Shown here: positions 41,981-50,518 of the stretch, piece after piece
How positions within the stretch are numbered: position 1 is the stretch's first letter
Layout of the letters: each line of letters begins with the position of its first letter
NCBI RefSeq assembly: GCF_003149745.1
Contig: NZ_QGEG01000002.1
Coordinates: forward strand, 1,302,001 to 1,366,000
Length of the DNA stretch: 64,000 nt
Direction of reading: 5' to 3'
Source: Flagellimonas aquimarina
Lineage (GTDB): Bacteria > Bacteroidota > Bacteroidia > Flavobacteriales > Flavobacteriaceae
Notes under the pieces: generated by a model
Seen by the model: the letters and a program-made list of their open reading frames with translations, nothing else
Databases searched by the model: none
Told to the model about the DNA's origin: nothing
Made by a program: the position numbers and the translations under genes

Positions 41981-43288
41981 CTATGTTCTCACAATATTGG
42001 CTCCTATAGCTCTTAGACGTTCATCGATATTTTCATAACCGCGATCTATCTGCTCTATATTGTTAATAGTAGAAGTCCCTTTGGCCGACAATGCAGCGAT
42101 CAATAATGAAACTCCTGCCCTAATATCAGGTGATACCATCGTGGTAGCTTTGAGCGCAGATTTAAAATCATGGCCAATAACAGTAGCTCGGTGCGGGTCG
42201 CACAAAATAATCTTGGCACCCATATCAATTAATTTATCTACAAAAAAGAGTCTGCTTTCAAACATTTTCTGATGAATTACCACCTCGCCTTTTGCCTGAA
42301 TTGCCACAACCAATAAAATGCTCAATAAGTCTGGAGTTAAACCAGGCCAAGGTGCATCAGCGATGGTCAAAATGGAGCCATCAATGTAGTTTTGCACTTC
42401 ATATCCATCTGAATGTTTTGGAATATATATGTCATCTCCTTTTCGTTCAAGCTTAATCCCTAATTTTTGAAAAGCATTCGGTATCTGTCCCAAATCATCC
42501 CAGCTCACATTTTTTATGGTGAGTTCACTGCGGGTCATTGCAGCCAAGCCTACCCAACTGCCAATTTCAATCATATCTGGCAACATGGTATGCTCAGTGC
42601 CTCCTAAAGTTTCAACGCCTTCAATAGTCAAAAGGTTGGAACCAATACCCGATATCTTTGCCCCCATTCTATTTAACATCTTGCACAACTGTTGCAAGTA
42701 AGGTTCGCATGCAGCATTGTAAATAGTAGTAGTACCTTCTGCTAAGACGGCAGCCATAACAATATTTGCAGTTCCGGTAACCGAGGCCTCATCCAAAAGC
42801 ATATATGTGCCTTTGAGCTTGTCCGCCTCTACACCGTAGAAATATTCTTCTTTATTGTATCTAAACTTTGCTCCAAGCTTTATAAAACCTTCAAAATGAG
42901 TGTCTAAACGTCTTCTCCCTATTTTGTCTCCACCAGGTTTTGGGATATAGCCTTTACCAAATCTTGCCAACAAAGGTCCCACAAGCATAATGGAACCTCG
43001 TAATCCGCGACCATCTTTTTTAAACTGGTCAGATTGCAGGTATTCCAAATTAACATCATCTGCTTTGAAAGTATAGCATCCCTTGCCTTTTTTTTGGATC
43101 TTAACGCCCAAATCTTCCAACAAAGCGATAAGCTTGTTTACATCAATAATGTCTGGAATATTATTAATGGTTATTTTTTCTCCTGAAAGTAAAACTGCAC
43201 AAAGAATTTGAAGTGCTTCGTTCTTTGCGCCTTGAGGTGTAATTTCACCATGAAGTTGGTGTCCACCCTCTATTCGAAATGTTCCCAT
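41981..43288 (-). CDS. murA: UDP-N-acetylglucosamine 1-carboxyvinyltransferase
   Basis: 435 residues, full EPSP-synthase-like fold. It adds enolpyruvate to UDP-GlcNAc, the first committed peptidoglycan step. Motifs: QGAKNEALQILCAVLLSGE near 19-37, GRGLRGSIMLVGPLLARFG near 93-111, and GGDKIGRRRLDTHFEGF. The last holds Asp121 (GAC) where E. coli has the fosfomycin-reactive Cys115. ADAPWPGLTPDLLSILLVVA and DIRAGVSLLIAAL are also conserved. Asp at this site occurs in naturally fosfomycin-insensitive MurA proteins (Mycobacterium, Chlamydia). It lies 15 bases after the DUF4290 gene on the same strand. Confidence 0.95.
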   Translation of the reverse strand: MGTFRIEGGHQLHGEITPQGAKNEALQILCAVLLSGEKITINNIPDIIDVNKLIALLEDLGVKIQKKGKGCYTFKADDVNLEYLQSDQFKKDGRGLRGSIMLVGPLLARFGKGYIPKPGGDKIGRRRLDTHFEGFIKLGAKFRYNKEEYFYGVEADKLKGTYMLLDEASVTGTANIVMAAVLAEGTTTIYNAACEPYLQQLCKMLNRMGAKISGIGSNLLTIEGVETLGGTEHTMLPDMIEIGSWVGLAAMTRSELTIKNVSWDDLGQIPNAFQKLGIKLERKGDDIYIPKHSDGYEVQNYIDGSILTIADAPWPGLTPDLLSILLVVAIQAKGEVVIHQKMFESRLFFVDKLIDMGAKIILCDPHRATVIGHDFKSALKATTMVSPDIRAGVSLLIAALSAKGTSTINNIEQIDRGYENIDERLRAIGANIVRT

Positions 43289-43303
43289 GTAATCCTCTGG
43301 AAT

Positions 43304-43963
43304 TTAATACCTTTTTTTTCCTCTGTTGCTTCGCTGCCCTTTCTTATTACTGCTACTGGTGCCATTTCTATTAGATTTGGCCAAGCGATTTTTAAGGAAT
43401 TGTCCGCTATCTGTTAAACTCTCACCATTTGGTGCTAGGTCGATCTGACCATCGCTCAAATCCTTTAAGTGATTAAAAATTGCTGAGTCTTCCACAGTAT
43501 CCTTGTTCCAGTTCAAATAGCATTTTTTCATGTGATTTGCTATTGCATATTCCAGTCCGGAACGCATATCGCCTTTTTCCCAGCTAACGGCAACATCCAC
43601 CATCCTCTTTATGTTATTTCCGTAGAATCTATATTTTGGATGATTCTGTGGATACTCTAATGGCTCTGGACGTTGTTGCAATACTTCTTTGGGGGTAATT
43701 GGGAAAGGGGAATCCACATCTAATTTAAAATCAGACATGATAAAGAGTTGATCCCATAACTTATGCTGAAAATCTGGAACATCACGAAAATGGGGCTGTA
43801 AATTGCCCATTACACTTATTATAGCTTTTGCTATTTTATTTCTTTCTTCACGATCTGCTATAGAGACCGCATGATCTACCATTTTTTGAAAATGACGGCC
43901 ATACTCAGGGATGATGAGCTTTGAGCGCTCTGTATTATATTCTAAATTTTCTACTAAGTTCAA
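43304..43963 (-). CDS. DUF4290 family protein
   Basis: 219 residues, soluble. The family pattern is visible: NLEYNTERSKLIIPEYGRHF near 6, DVPDFQHKLWDQLFIMSDFK near 62, YPQNHPKYRFYGNNIKRMV near 105. A basic tail (NRNGTSSSNKKGQRSNRGKK) could bind nucleic acid. Limited to Bacteroidota as far as I know, and uncharacterised. The start is TTG at 43963; no ATG is near in this frame. It is directly upstream of murA (15-base gap), which suggests a shared transcript. Confidence 0.82.
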   Translation of the reverse strand: MNLVENLEYNTERSKLIIPEYGRHFQKMVDHAVSIADREERNKIAKAIISVMGNLQPHFRDVPDFQHKLWDQLFIMSDFKLDVDSPFPITPKEVLQQRPEPLEYPQNHPKYRFYGNNIKRMVDVAVSWEKGDMRSGLEYAIANHMKKCYLNWNKDTVEDSAIFNHLKDLSDGQIDLAPNGESLTDSGQFLKNRLAKSNRNGTSSSNKKGQRSNRGKKRY

Positions 43964-44048
43964 ATTAAAGTGTTTATTGAAGTTAAATTATTGGGAAGTC
44001 TATCCGATAACGCATGCAAAATAATAAAATTATAGCAATCTGTGTGAT

Positions 44049-44336
44049 TTATAGGGAAATAACCCCTTCTACCTCCGATACTTCCTTATACTTGGCAATT
44101 ACCTCATCTGGGCTATCTAAGTGTACTGTAATTGAAATACTGGTATACGTACCTTTTTTAGACTTTTTAGATTCTATTACTGCACCTGTATTATTGAAAA
44201 TGTTATTTATTTGTCCAATTCTTTCCTCGTCCGTAGGCACAATAAACTTATACAAATAGTTAGATGGCCATTTTGTGCTGTCCAACAATTGTTCTTTAAG
44301 TCTAGAATAAAACTCTTCAGATTTCTCCTTCTCCAT
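44049..44336 (-). CDS. DUF493 (YbeD-like) family protein
   Basis: 95 residues with the small ferredoxin-like fold of the YbeD/DUF493 family: EFYSRLKEQLLDSTKWPSNY, LYKFIVPTDEERIGQI, GTYTSISITVHLDSPDEVIA. The role is unknown; E. coli YbeD is associated with lipoate metabolism by position. A TATCTTTG box lies 14 bases before the ATG. Confidence 0.88.
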   Translation of the reverse strand: MEKEKSEEFYSRLKEQLLDSTKWPSNYLYKFIVPTDEERIGQINNIFNNTGAVIESKKSKKGTYTSISITVHLDSPDEVIAKYKEVSEVEGVISL

Positions 44337-44350
44337 TCTACTGTTTTTTA

Positions 44351-44358
44351 CAAAGATA
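44351..44358 (-). promoter_or_regulatory. Candidate -7 box (TATCTTTG) for the DUF493 gene
   Basis: Minus strand TATCTTTG matches TAnnTTTG, 14 bases before the ATG at 44336. The nearest TTG upstream is at a shorter distance than ideal. Confidence 0.45.
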
Positions 44359-44424
44359 TGGGTTAGTCCACAATTTTTTTTCCTTCTTCCTATTTCATTA
44401 CTTTGTATTCATAAATTTTTGTAA

Positions 44425-44985
44425 TTGAACAATAAGGTAGTCATTACCGGAGCACCCGGAACAGGAAAGACATCTATCATAAATGGACTAGAGAGCAAAG
44501 GTCACTATTGCTTTCACGAAATAATTAGGGATATGACCTCAAATGCAAAGAAAGAAAGTGATTCAGAAGCATTTGTATCCAACCCATTGGTCTTTGTTGA
44601 GGATGCTTTACAGTTCAATAAAGATTTGCTTTCTGGCAGAGCTCGGCATTATAAAAATTCATTGGAATTAAATGTACCCGTGAGTTTCTTCGATCGCGGA
44701 ATCCCAGATGTACTTGCATATATGGATTTCTTTGAACAAACATATGACGAAGAATTTATTTCTGCCTGCGACAATCATCGCTACGACCATATATTTGTTG
44801 TACCTCCCTGGCAAGAGATCTATGTATCCGACAATGAAAGACTCGAAACGTTTGGAGAGGCTGAAAAAATCCATGATGCATTGATCAATACCTATACCAA
44901 ATTCGGTTACGACCCTATTATTGTTCCAAAAAGGCCAGTTTTAGACCGAATAGGGTTTATTTTGGATACACTTAATCCTATTTAG
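44425..44985 (+). CDS. AAA-type ATPase (AAA_28-like P-loop protein)
   Basis: 186 residues. Walker A ITGAPGTGKTSIINGLE near residues 7-23 is followed by the kinase-like pattern HEIIRDM and an Asp in SFFDRGIPDVLAYMDFFE near 92. The C-terminus is AEKIHDALINTYTKFGYDPI. Such proteins are small nucleotide-binding ATPases, often compared with thymidylate or adenylate kinases; substrate unknown. The start is TTG at 44425. The stop shares one base with the recQ GTG start, so translation is coupled. Confidence 0.83.
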   Translation: MNNKVVITGAPGTGKTSIINGLESKGHYCFHEIIRDMTSNAKKESDSEAFVSNPLVFVEDALQFNKDLLSGRARHYKNSLELNVPVSFFDRGIPDVLAYMDFFEQTYDEEFISACDNHRYDHIFVVPPWQEIYVSDNERLETFGEAEKIHDALINTYTKFGYDPIIVPKRPVLDRIGFILDTLNPI

Positions 44986-46877
44986 TGCAAAAGGAAGCAA
45001 AAACCATTTTAAAGGAATATTGGGGACATAACAATTTTAGAGGGTCTCAAAAGGAGGTTATTGATGCCATTGCCAATAACGAAGATGTATTGGCGTTGAT
45101 GCCCACAGGAGGTGGTAAATCTGTATGTTATCAAATTCCAGCATTATTAAAAGATGGCATTTGCATTGTCGTTTCACCCCTTGTTGCTTTAATACAAGAC
45201 CAAGTAAGTCAATTAAAGGCAAAAGACATAAAGGCTTTAGGTCTTACAGGTGGTATTTCATTTGAAGAACTTAACAATCTTTTAGATAATTGTCTGTATG
45301 GCAATTATAAGTTTCTGTATTTATCACCAGAGCGTTTGCAGCAATCCATAGTCCAGGAAAGAATAAGGGAAATGAACGTAAATGTTATTGCTATTGACGA
45401 GGCCCACTGTATTTCTCAATGGGGCAATGATTTTAGGCCTGCCTATCTAGACTGCAGCGTTCTTAAAGATTTGGCTCCAAATGCTCCCATGATTGCCCTA
45501 ACCGCCACCGCTACACCAAAAGTGGTGGAGGATATCGTTGAAAACCTACGGCTAAATGAAGCGAAAATATTTAAAGATTCTTTTTCTAGGTCAAACATTA
45601 TTTTTAAGGTAAGGGAAACAGAGGATAAGCGATATCAATTAAAAAAATATATAAGTGCTATTAAGGGAAATTCCATTGTTTATGTGCGTTCACGTAAAAT
45701 GTCCGTGCTCCTTTCCGAATTTTTGAATAAAAATGGTTTTAAGGCCTCATTTTTTCATGGGGGTATCTCCAAGTCCGAAAAAGAAAGAAGGTTAGGACAA
45801 TGGCTAGAGGAGAAAGTAAACATTATGGTCGCTACCAACGCCTTTGGCATGGGGGTGGACAAAGCCAATGTACGGTTGGTTGTGCACTATCAAATTCCTG
45901 ATAGTTTAGAAAGCTATTTTCAAGAAGCGGGAAGAGCGGGAAGAGATGGCAATTCTTCAACCGCTGTTCTTATAACCACAAAAGAAGATGAAGATTTAGC
46001 AAAAAAACAGTTTTTATCATCCTTGCCAGATGTTGCTTTTGTAAAGAATCTATATGTACAACTGAACAATTATTTTCAGGTTTCTTATGGGGAACTGATC
46101 ACAGAGGTTTTTGCATTAAAGTTCAATACCTTTTGCAAAAGGTATGAGTTTAACACGAACATGGCATACAATGCATTACGAATTCTTGACCAAAACTCGG
46201 TAATTGCATTGTCCGATAGTTTCAACGAGAAGACAACGCTTATGTTTGTGGCTTCCAAAGCAGGCATTTTTGAGTATTTAAAAAAAAATCGCAAAACCGC
46301 GCCCATAATTCAAACCATACTTCGCACCTATGGTGGGATTACAGAATATGAAACTAAGATCAACATTCATTTGTTATCAAAAAAGACAGGGGAACACGAA
46401 AAATCCATAAAAAAAATATTAGAACAATTACATAAAGACAATATCGCAGAGTACAAAAGCACAACAAGCGATCTAGAGGTTACTTTTTTGGTCCCTAGGG
46501 AAGATGATCGCACAATTAACCTGTTTGCAAAAAAAATCAGTGATATCAATACGGTAAAACAACACAACATGGCTTCCATGTTAGATTATGTAAAAAACAA
46601 GAAAGTGTGCCGTAGCGTTTTCATGCTAAAGTATTTTGGAGAAAAGGACACAGAAAAATGTGGTACTTGCGATATTTGTACTGAAAATGAAAGCATCCTA
46701 TCTGGTACATTGAAAGATAGGGTTTTTGACCTCTTGAAAAAGGCACCACATACTTCTAGACAACTTTTACAAACAATTGAAGGTGAAGAAAAGGCAGTGT
46801 TACAGGTCTTACAAAGATTGTTGGAAGATGAATTAATAATATTGAATCATAAGAATGAGTACATCATCAATACATAA
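44985..46877 (+). CDS. recQ: ATP-dependent DNA helicase, RecQ family
   Basis: 630 residues. Motifs in order: Walker A ALMPTGGGKSVCYQIPAL near 37, DEAHCISQWGNDFRPAY near 137, LTATATPKV, RSRKMSVLLSEFL, NAFGMGVDKANVRLVVHY near 287, and the Arg-finger region FQEAGRAGRDG. A zinc-binding Cys set (VCRSVFMLKYF then KCGTCDIC) lies near 540-562 with a short winged-helix end. The C-terminal HRDC domain seems absent, as in shorter flavobacterial RecQ paralogues. GTG start overlaps the AAA ATPase stop by one base; the 3' end overlaps fmt by 23 bases. Confidence 0.93.
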   Translation: MQKEAKTILKEYWGHNNFRGSQKEVIDAIANNEDVLALMPTGGGKSVCYQIPALLKDGICIVVSPLVALIQDQVSQLKAKDIKALGLTGGISFEELNNLLDNCLYGNYKFLYLSPERLQQSIVQERIREMNVNVIAIDEAHCISQWGNDFRPAYLDCSVLKDLAPNAPMIALTATATPKVVEDIVENLRLNEAKIFKDSFSRSNIIFKVRETEDKRYQLKKYISAIKGNSIVYVRSRKMSVLLSEFLNKNGFKASFFHGGISKSEKERRLGQWLEEKVNIMVATNAFGMGVDKANVRLVVHYQIPDSLESYFQEAGRAGRDGNSSTAVLITTKEDEDLAKKQFLSSLPDVAFVKNLYVQLNNYFQVSYGELITEVFALKFNTFCKRYEFNTNMAYNALRILDQNSVIALSDSFNEKTTLMFVASKAGIFEYLKKNRKTAPIIQTILRTYGGITEYETKINIHLLSKKTGEHEKSIKKILEQLHKDNIAEYKSTTSDLEVTFLVPREDDRTINLFAKKISDINTVKQHNMASMLDYVKNKKVCRSVFMLKYFGEKDTEKCGTCDICTENESILSGTLKDRVFDLLKKAPHTSRQLLQTIEGEEKAVLQVLQRLLEDELIILNHKNEYIINT

Positions 46878-47823
46878 TAACCCATTGCAAATTGTTTTTA
46901 TGGGCACTCCTGACTTTGCCGTAGGTAGCCTAAAAAGCATTTTGGAGGCCGAATTTAATGTTGTGGGCGTGGTTACGGCCCCAGACAGACCGGCAGGTAG
47001 AGGAAGAAAAATTCAAGAATCTGCTGTAAAGCAATTTGCGGTCGAACATAACCTAAAAGTATTGCAGCCTACAAATCTAAAAGACGAAGAATTTCTAGAA
47101 GAACTACGAAATCTAAGAGCCAATCTTCAGGTAGTCGTAGCTTTTAGGATGTTGCCCAAAGCTGTTTGGCAAATGCCGGAGTATGGAACTTTTAACCTTC
47201 ATGCCTCCCTCCTTCCCCAATATCGCGGCGCTGCACCAATTAACTGGGCTATTATTAACGGTGAGACAGAAACTGGAGTGACCACTTTTTTTATTGATGA
47301 TAAAATTGATACAGGAAACATCATACTTCAAAAAACCGAAACAATACATCCAGAAGATAATGCAGGAAAACTTCATGATAGGTTGATGGAACTTGGCGCT
47401 AAATTAGTTGTGGAAACATGTAAGCAAATTGAAAAAGATGATTTCTCCACCATTGTTCAAAAGGAATTTGATGATTTAAAGCCCGCCCATAAAATTCACA
47501 AAGAAACCTGCAAAATAGATTGGAATGCTCCCTTGAACAGAATACAAGATTTTATAAGAGGTCTTAGTCCGTATCCAACAGCATGGACAAGTATAGTAAA
47601 TAACGGAAAGGAAGAAAACATTAAAATCTATAAAACGAAGATGGAACCTTGCGAACATAATCATCCCGTGGGGAAACTTTTTTCTGATAAAAAGACTTTG
47701 AAGGTTTCAACAAACGGTGGGTATCTTCAACTTCTAGAATTGCAATTACCAGGGAAGCGAAAAATGCAAGTATCTGAAATTCTGAATGGTCTAAATCTTG
47801 ATAAAACTGCGCATCTTCGCTAA
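46855..47823 (+). CDS. fmt: Methionyl-tRNA formyltransferase
   Basis: 322 residues. It formylates initiator Met-tRNA using 10-formyl-tetrahydrofolate. IVFMGTPDFAVGSLKSILEA near residue 13, VTAPDRPAGRGRKI, and the signature HASLLPQYRGAAPINWAI near 110 with catalytic Asn/His/Asp surroundings are all present. The C-terminal OB-like part continues to about 320. The ATG at 46855 lies inside the recQ end; a later start near the conserved QIVFMG is possible. The initiator tRNA is not in the window. Confidence 0.92.
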   Translation: MSTSSIHNNPLQIVFMGTPDFAVGSLKSILEAEFNVVGVVTAPDRPAGRGRKIQESAVKQFAVEHNLKVLQPTNLKDEEFLEELRNLRANLQVVVAFRMLPKAVWQMPEYGTFNLHASLLPQYRGAAPINWAIINGETETGVTTFFIDDKIDTGNIILQKTETIHPEDNAGKLHDRLMELGAKLVVETCKQIEKDDFSTIVQKEFDDLKPAHKIHKETCKIDWNAPLNRIQDFIRGLSPYPTAWTSIVNNGKEENIKIYKTKMEPCEHNHPVGKLFSDKKTLKVSTNGGYLQLLELQLPGKRKMQVSEILNGLNLDKTAHLR

Positions 47824-47925
47824 GCCCCTACTATCACTAGGCTTGCAAATGGCCCTATTTTTTTTCGACTTTATCAACAAACGTTTCAAGTTATTAACAA
47901 AAAGCCCTATTTCCCTTGGTTTTAC

Positions 47926-47955
47926 TTGCGTTAAACACAAATCCATATAAATTTG
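47926..47955 (+). promoter_or_regulatory. Promoter of the HU gene (-33 TTG, -7 TAAATTTG)
   Basis: TTG (47926-47928) and TAAATTTG (47948-47955) are spaced by 19 bases, the ideal Bacteroidota arrangement. It is about 45 bases before the ATG at 48000. Confidence 0.7.
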
Positions 47956-47999
47956 TTTAGCATTAAAATTATTTTAACAACAATTAATTTAATTCCATT

Positions 48000-48272
48000 A
48001 TGAACAAAACAGAATTAATCGATGCTATGGCAGCCGATGCGGGCATCACTAAGGCAGCAGCCAAAAAAGCATTGGAATCTTTCTTAGGAAATGTAGAGGG
48101 ATCACTTAAAAAAGGAAACAGAGTTTCTTTAGTAGGTTTTGGATCTTGGTCAGTATCCAGGAGAAATGCAAGAGAAGGTAGAAACCCACAAACGGGGCAA
48201 ACTATCAAGATTGCAGCTAAGAACGTTGTAAAGTTCAAAGCAGGAGCAGAATTGAGCGGTTCTGTAAACTAA
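48000..48272 (+). CDS. HU-family histone-like DNA-binding protein
   Basis: 90 residues, the classic length. NKTELIDAMAADAGITKAAA starts the helical half, and the beta-arm region is VGFGSWSVSRRNAREGRNPQ with the conserved RNPQTG turn. HU coats and bends the chromosome and is normally highly expressed, in keeping with the good promoter and the strong terminator flanking it. It stands alone. Confidence 0.96.
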   Translation: MNKTELIDAMAADAGITKAAAKKALESFLGNVEGSLKKGNRVSLVGFGSWSVSRRNAREGRNPQTGQTIKIAAKNVVKFKAGAELSGSVN

Positions 48273-48296
48273 TCAATTAGATTTTCAGATATACAG

Positions 48297-48328
48297 AAGC
48301 ACTTCTTTTAAAAGAAGTGCTTTTTTAT
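48297..48328 (+). terminator. Strong terminator after the HU gene
   Basis: AAGCACTTCTTTT (48297-48309) is followed directly by its complement AAAAGAAGTGCTT (48310-48322) and a run of T. The stem is 13 bp on paper, with the central A/T pairs forming the loop. Confidence 0.9.
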
Positions 48329-48398
48329 TTTAACTAAGCTGTAGGTTTTTTGTAATTATCAGATATTATATTACATTTAGAAATAAGAATGTTGCACT

Positions 48399-48959
48399 AT
48401 GGTTAGCGATGAACCTAAAAAAGGAAAATTATTGGTTGCGGAACCAACACTTACTGGTGATGTTTCCTTTAATAGGTCTGTAGTGCTACTAGCTGAGCAT
48501 AATCACGAGGGTTCAGTTGGGTTCATATTGAACAAGCCATTAGATTACAATATTTGTGATCTTATTTCTGAAATTACCATTCCTTTTAAAGTTTTTAACG
48601 GTGGCCCGGTAGAACAGGACAACCTCTATTTCATACATAAAGTCCCTGACCTTATTGATGACAGCGTCGAAATTTCTGATGGTATTTTCTGGGGTGGCAA
48701 TTTTGAGAAGACCGTGGAACTTATCAATAACAAAACCATTACAGAACAAGACATCCGCTTCTTTTTAGGATATTCTGGATGGGATTCCAGTCAATTGGAT
48801 CAAGAGCTTTCTTCAAAGTCATGGGTAGTGGTGCAAAATGAATATGAAAGCAGTATTTTAGAAAAATCTTCCAATGCATTTTGGAAAGAGAAAATGGTAG
48901 AGCTAGGTGGCGATTATTTGTTATGGTCCAATGCTCCCGAAAATCCGTCTCTAAACTAG
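48399..48959 (+). CDS. YqgE/AlgH family protein (DUF179)
   Basis: 186 residues. Family landmarks: LLVAEPTLTGDVSFNRSVVL near 10, EHNHEGSVGFILNKPL near 30, VFNGGPVEQDNLYFIHKVP near 63, and FLGYSGWDSSQLDQELSSKS near 118. The AlgH family is widely conserved with no settled function; it has been tied to alginate expression in Pseudomonas. The gene is convergent with the following minus-strand gene, with a 1-base gap. Confidence 0.9.
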   Translation: MVSDEPKKGKLLVAEPTLTGDVSFNRSVVLLAEHNHEGSVGFILNKPLDYNICDLISEITIPFKVFNGGPVEQDNLYFIHKVPDLIDDSVEISDGIFWGGNFEKTVELINNKTITEQDIRFFLGYSGWDSSQLDQELSSKSWVVVQNEYESSILEKSSNAFWKEKMVELGGDYLLWSNAPENPSLN

Positions 48960-48960
48960 T

Positions 48961-49806
48961 TTAGCCAATTCTTGCTTTAGCGTTCAATTTTCCTAAAAGA
49001 CTTTTTGCAACCGTATTGGTGTACATTTTTTTCCTGTATTTGTATATTGGCCTTATACCCTGAATACTATTTGTAATAAAAAGCTCATCAGCCTTTTGAA
49101 GCTCAAAGGGAGAAATGGATTCTTCCAATAATTGGTACCCTTCCAGAGATTTAATCACCTCTATAAGTTTTTGCCTTATAATACCATTTAAACATCCATC
49201 GCTCAAAGGTGGGGTTTTTATAATGTTCTCTGTTACCAAGAAAAGATTTCCGTTAATGACCTCAACAACTTGCTTATCGTTGTTTATAAGCAAACAGTTG
49301 TCATATCCATTTTCTTTTGCGTAGACACTTGCAACAACGTTAAGTATTTTGTTGGTGGTCTTTAGGTTGGAAAGCATATCCTTGTTCACAAAGTAATCCT
49401 TGAACAGCTCTACTTCATAACTTTCCTCTTGAATAAGATAAAATGGAGACTCCAACGAGTTTACCTCTATAACAAATGAAACCTCATTGATGGTAGGCCA
49501 ATACAGGCCTCCTTCATTCCTAAAAACCGTTAATCTTACCCTGGTCGGTTTTGTTTCAAGTCCATTTTCCGTAACGGTTTTCAGTATCTCCTCTTCAAGA
49601 AATTCCAAAGTAAATTCCATGGGAATTTCCATTCTTAGGATACGCATTGAGGCCATCAGCCTAAAATAATGGTCCTCCCAAAAAAAGATAGTTCCATTAA
49701 CGCACCTTACCGTTTCAAACAGGGCGTCACCGTACTTTAATCCTCGGTTGCCATAACTGAAAATATCTGTTTGTTCTGAAAAAAGTTTGCCATTAAAATT
49801 GACCAT
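48961..49806 (-). CDS. Aminotransferase class IV (PabC/branched-chain type)
   Basis: 281 residues. NRGLKYGDALFETVRCVNGT near 20 and the PLP-Lys region NLKTTNKILNVVASVYAKEN near 140-160 match class IV PLP enzymes. VVEVINGNLFLVTENIIKTP and SDGCLNGIIRQKLIEVIKSL near 200-225 support this. The subgroup could be aminodeoxychorismate lyase (PabC), a D-amino-acid or a branched-chain aminotransferase; length and sequence do not settle it. The start codon is abutted by the U-tract of a terminator-like hairpin, an odd arrangement. Confidence 0.87.
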   Translation of the reverse strand: MVNFNGKLFSEQTDIFSYGNRGLKYGDALFETVRCVNGTIFFWEDHYFRLMASMRILRMEIPMEFTLEFLEEEILKTVTENGLETKPTRVRLTVFRNEGGLYWPTINEVSFVIEVNSLESPFYLIQEESYEVELFKDYFVNKDMLSNLKTTNKILNVVASVYAKENGYDNCLLINNDKQVVEVINGNLFLVTENIIKTPPLSDGCLNGIIRQKLIEVIKSLEGYQLLEESISPFELQKADELFITNSIQGIRPIYKYRKKMYTNTVAKSLLGKLNAKARIG

Positions 49807-49832
49807 AAAAAAAGCCTTGAAAAAATCAAGGC
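49807..49832 (-). terminator. Terminator-like hairpin touching a start codon
   Basis: On the minus strand GCCTTGA (49832-49826), loop TTTTT, TCAAGGC (49820-49814) and then seven T run straight into the ATG at 49806. It lies 28 bases after the stop of the START-like gene and could end that transcript, or hide or attenuate the next gene. Confidence 0.75.
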
Positions 49833-49860
49833 CAAATATACGTTATAGTTAAGAATCTCT

Positions 49861-50244
49861 CTACTTTGACCCAAGTACTTGTTTAAGGTCTGATACTTGG
49901 TTTTCCCAAAGCATTTTTGCTTCATCTAATTCATCTTCGTCTGCAAAATCTGTTATAAACAAAGAAACATCCTTGGTGATTTCATCTACAATAATGCGCA
50001 TTTCAAAAAAGCTGTCATCTTCGTTTTCTTCCCAAGAAAATTTAACAAACTCATCGCTTTTTCGCTTTAGCATCTTTGCATTTTCCTCAGAACCATCCCA
50101 AATAAAAGTGAACATTTCACTGCGGGAATTTACATTATCTGCATACCATTCAGATAAACCAGAGGGAGTGGAAATATATTGGTAAAGCAACTGCGGAGAA
50201 GCCTGAATAACAAACTCTATTTCAAATTTAATCTTATCACTCAT
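49861..50244 (-). CDS. START-like/AHSA1-type domain protein
   Basis: 127 residues from the ATG at 50244 (a GTG four codons earlier is possible). FVIQASPQLLYQYISTPSGL near 14 and LSEWYADNVN near 34 mark the helix-grip fold, and the C-terminal helix is DEAKMLWENQVSDLKQVLG. Such proteins bind hydrophobic small molecules or partner proteins. Acidic overall. It is followed by a terminator-like hairpin and then the aminotransferase gene. The ligand is unknown. Confidence 0.82.
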   Translation of the reverse strand: MSDKIKFEIEFVIQASPQLLYQYISTPSGLSEWYADNVNSRSEMFTFIWDGSEENAKMLKRKSDEFVKFSWEENEDDSFFEMRIIVDEITKDVSLFITDFADEDELDEAKMLWENQVSDLKQVLGSK

Positions 50245-50329
50245 TATAGTGCACAATTTTTCCTTTCAACATTTGATATAATTCAGGGAAGATATAAAAA
50301 TAAATATCAAATAATAAATTAATTTGAAT

Positions 50330-50361
50330 TTTGATTGAGCAAAAATTAAACTTTATATTTG
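50330..50361 (+). promoter_or_regulatory. tRNA-Met promoter (-7 TATATTTG, -33 TTTG)
   Basis: TTTG (50330-50333) precedes TATATTTG (50354-50361) by 20 bases. The following GCACCCGCTTAA repeats the sequence behind the tRNA-His promoter. Confidence 0.75.
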
Positions 50362-50381
50362 CACCCGCTTAACGGCACCAT

Positions 50382-50455
50382 GGCGAGGTAGCTCAGGCGG
50401 TTAGAGCGCAGGATTCATAACCCTGAGGTCGGGGGTTCAAGTCCCCCTCTCGCTA
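50382..50455 (+). tRNA. tRNA-Met (anticodon CAT)
   Basis: 74 bases: acceptor GGCGAGG / TCTCGCT (G1-T72 and G7-T66 wobbles), D arm GCTC/GAGC, anticodon stem CAGGA/CCCTG with loop TTCATAA, and T arm GGGGG-TTCAAGT-CCCCC. The paired first position (G1-T72) argues against initiator tRNA, so it is the elongator; tRNA-Ile with a modified CAT is less likely. A31 faces C39, a mismatch at the base of the loop. CCA is not encoded. Confidence 0.93.
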
Positions 50456-50462
50456 CTAAAAA

Positions 50463-50485
50463 GACCATCAATTGATGGTCTTTTT
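50463..50485 (+). terminator. Terminator after tRNA-Met
   Basis: GACCATCAATTGATGGTC (50463-50480) is a perfect palindrome followed by five T. It lies 7 bases after the tRNA and ends its transcript before the DUF294 gene. Confidence 0.85.
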
Positions 50486-50518
50486 CCTTTTAAATACTTT
50501 AAGAATTGGTTTTAAGCC

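Noticed and set aside
47824..47880. Terminator after fmt
   Set aside because: The AAGCCCCTA/TAGGCTT pairing has two bulged bases and is not followed by a T-run; support is too weak.
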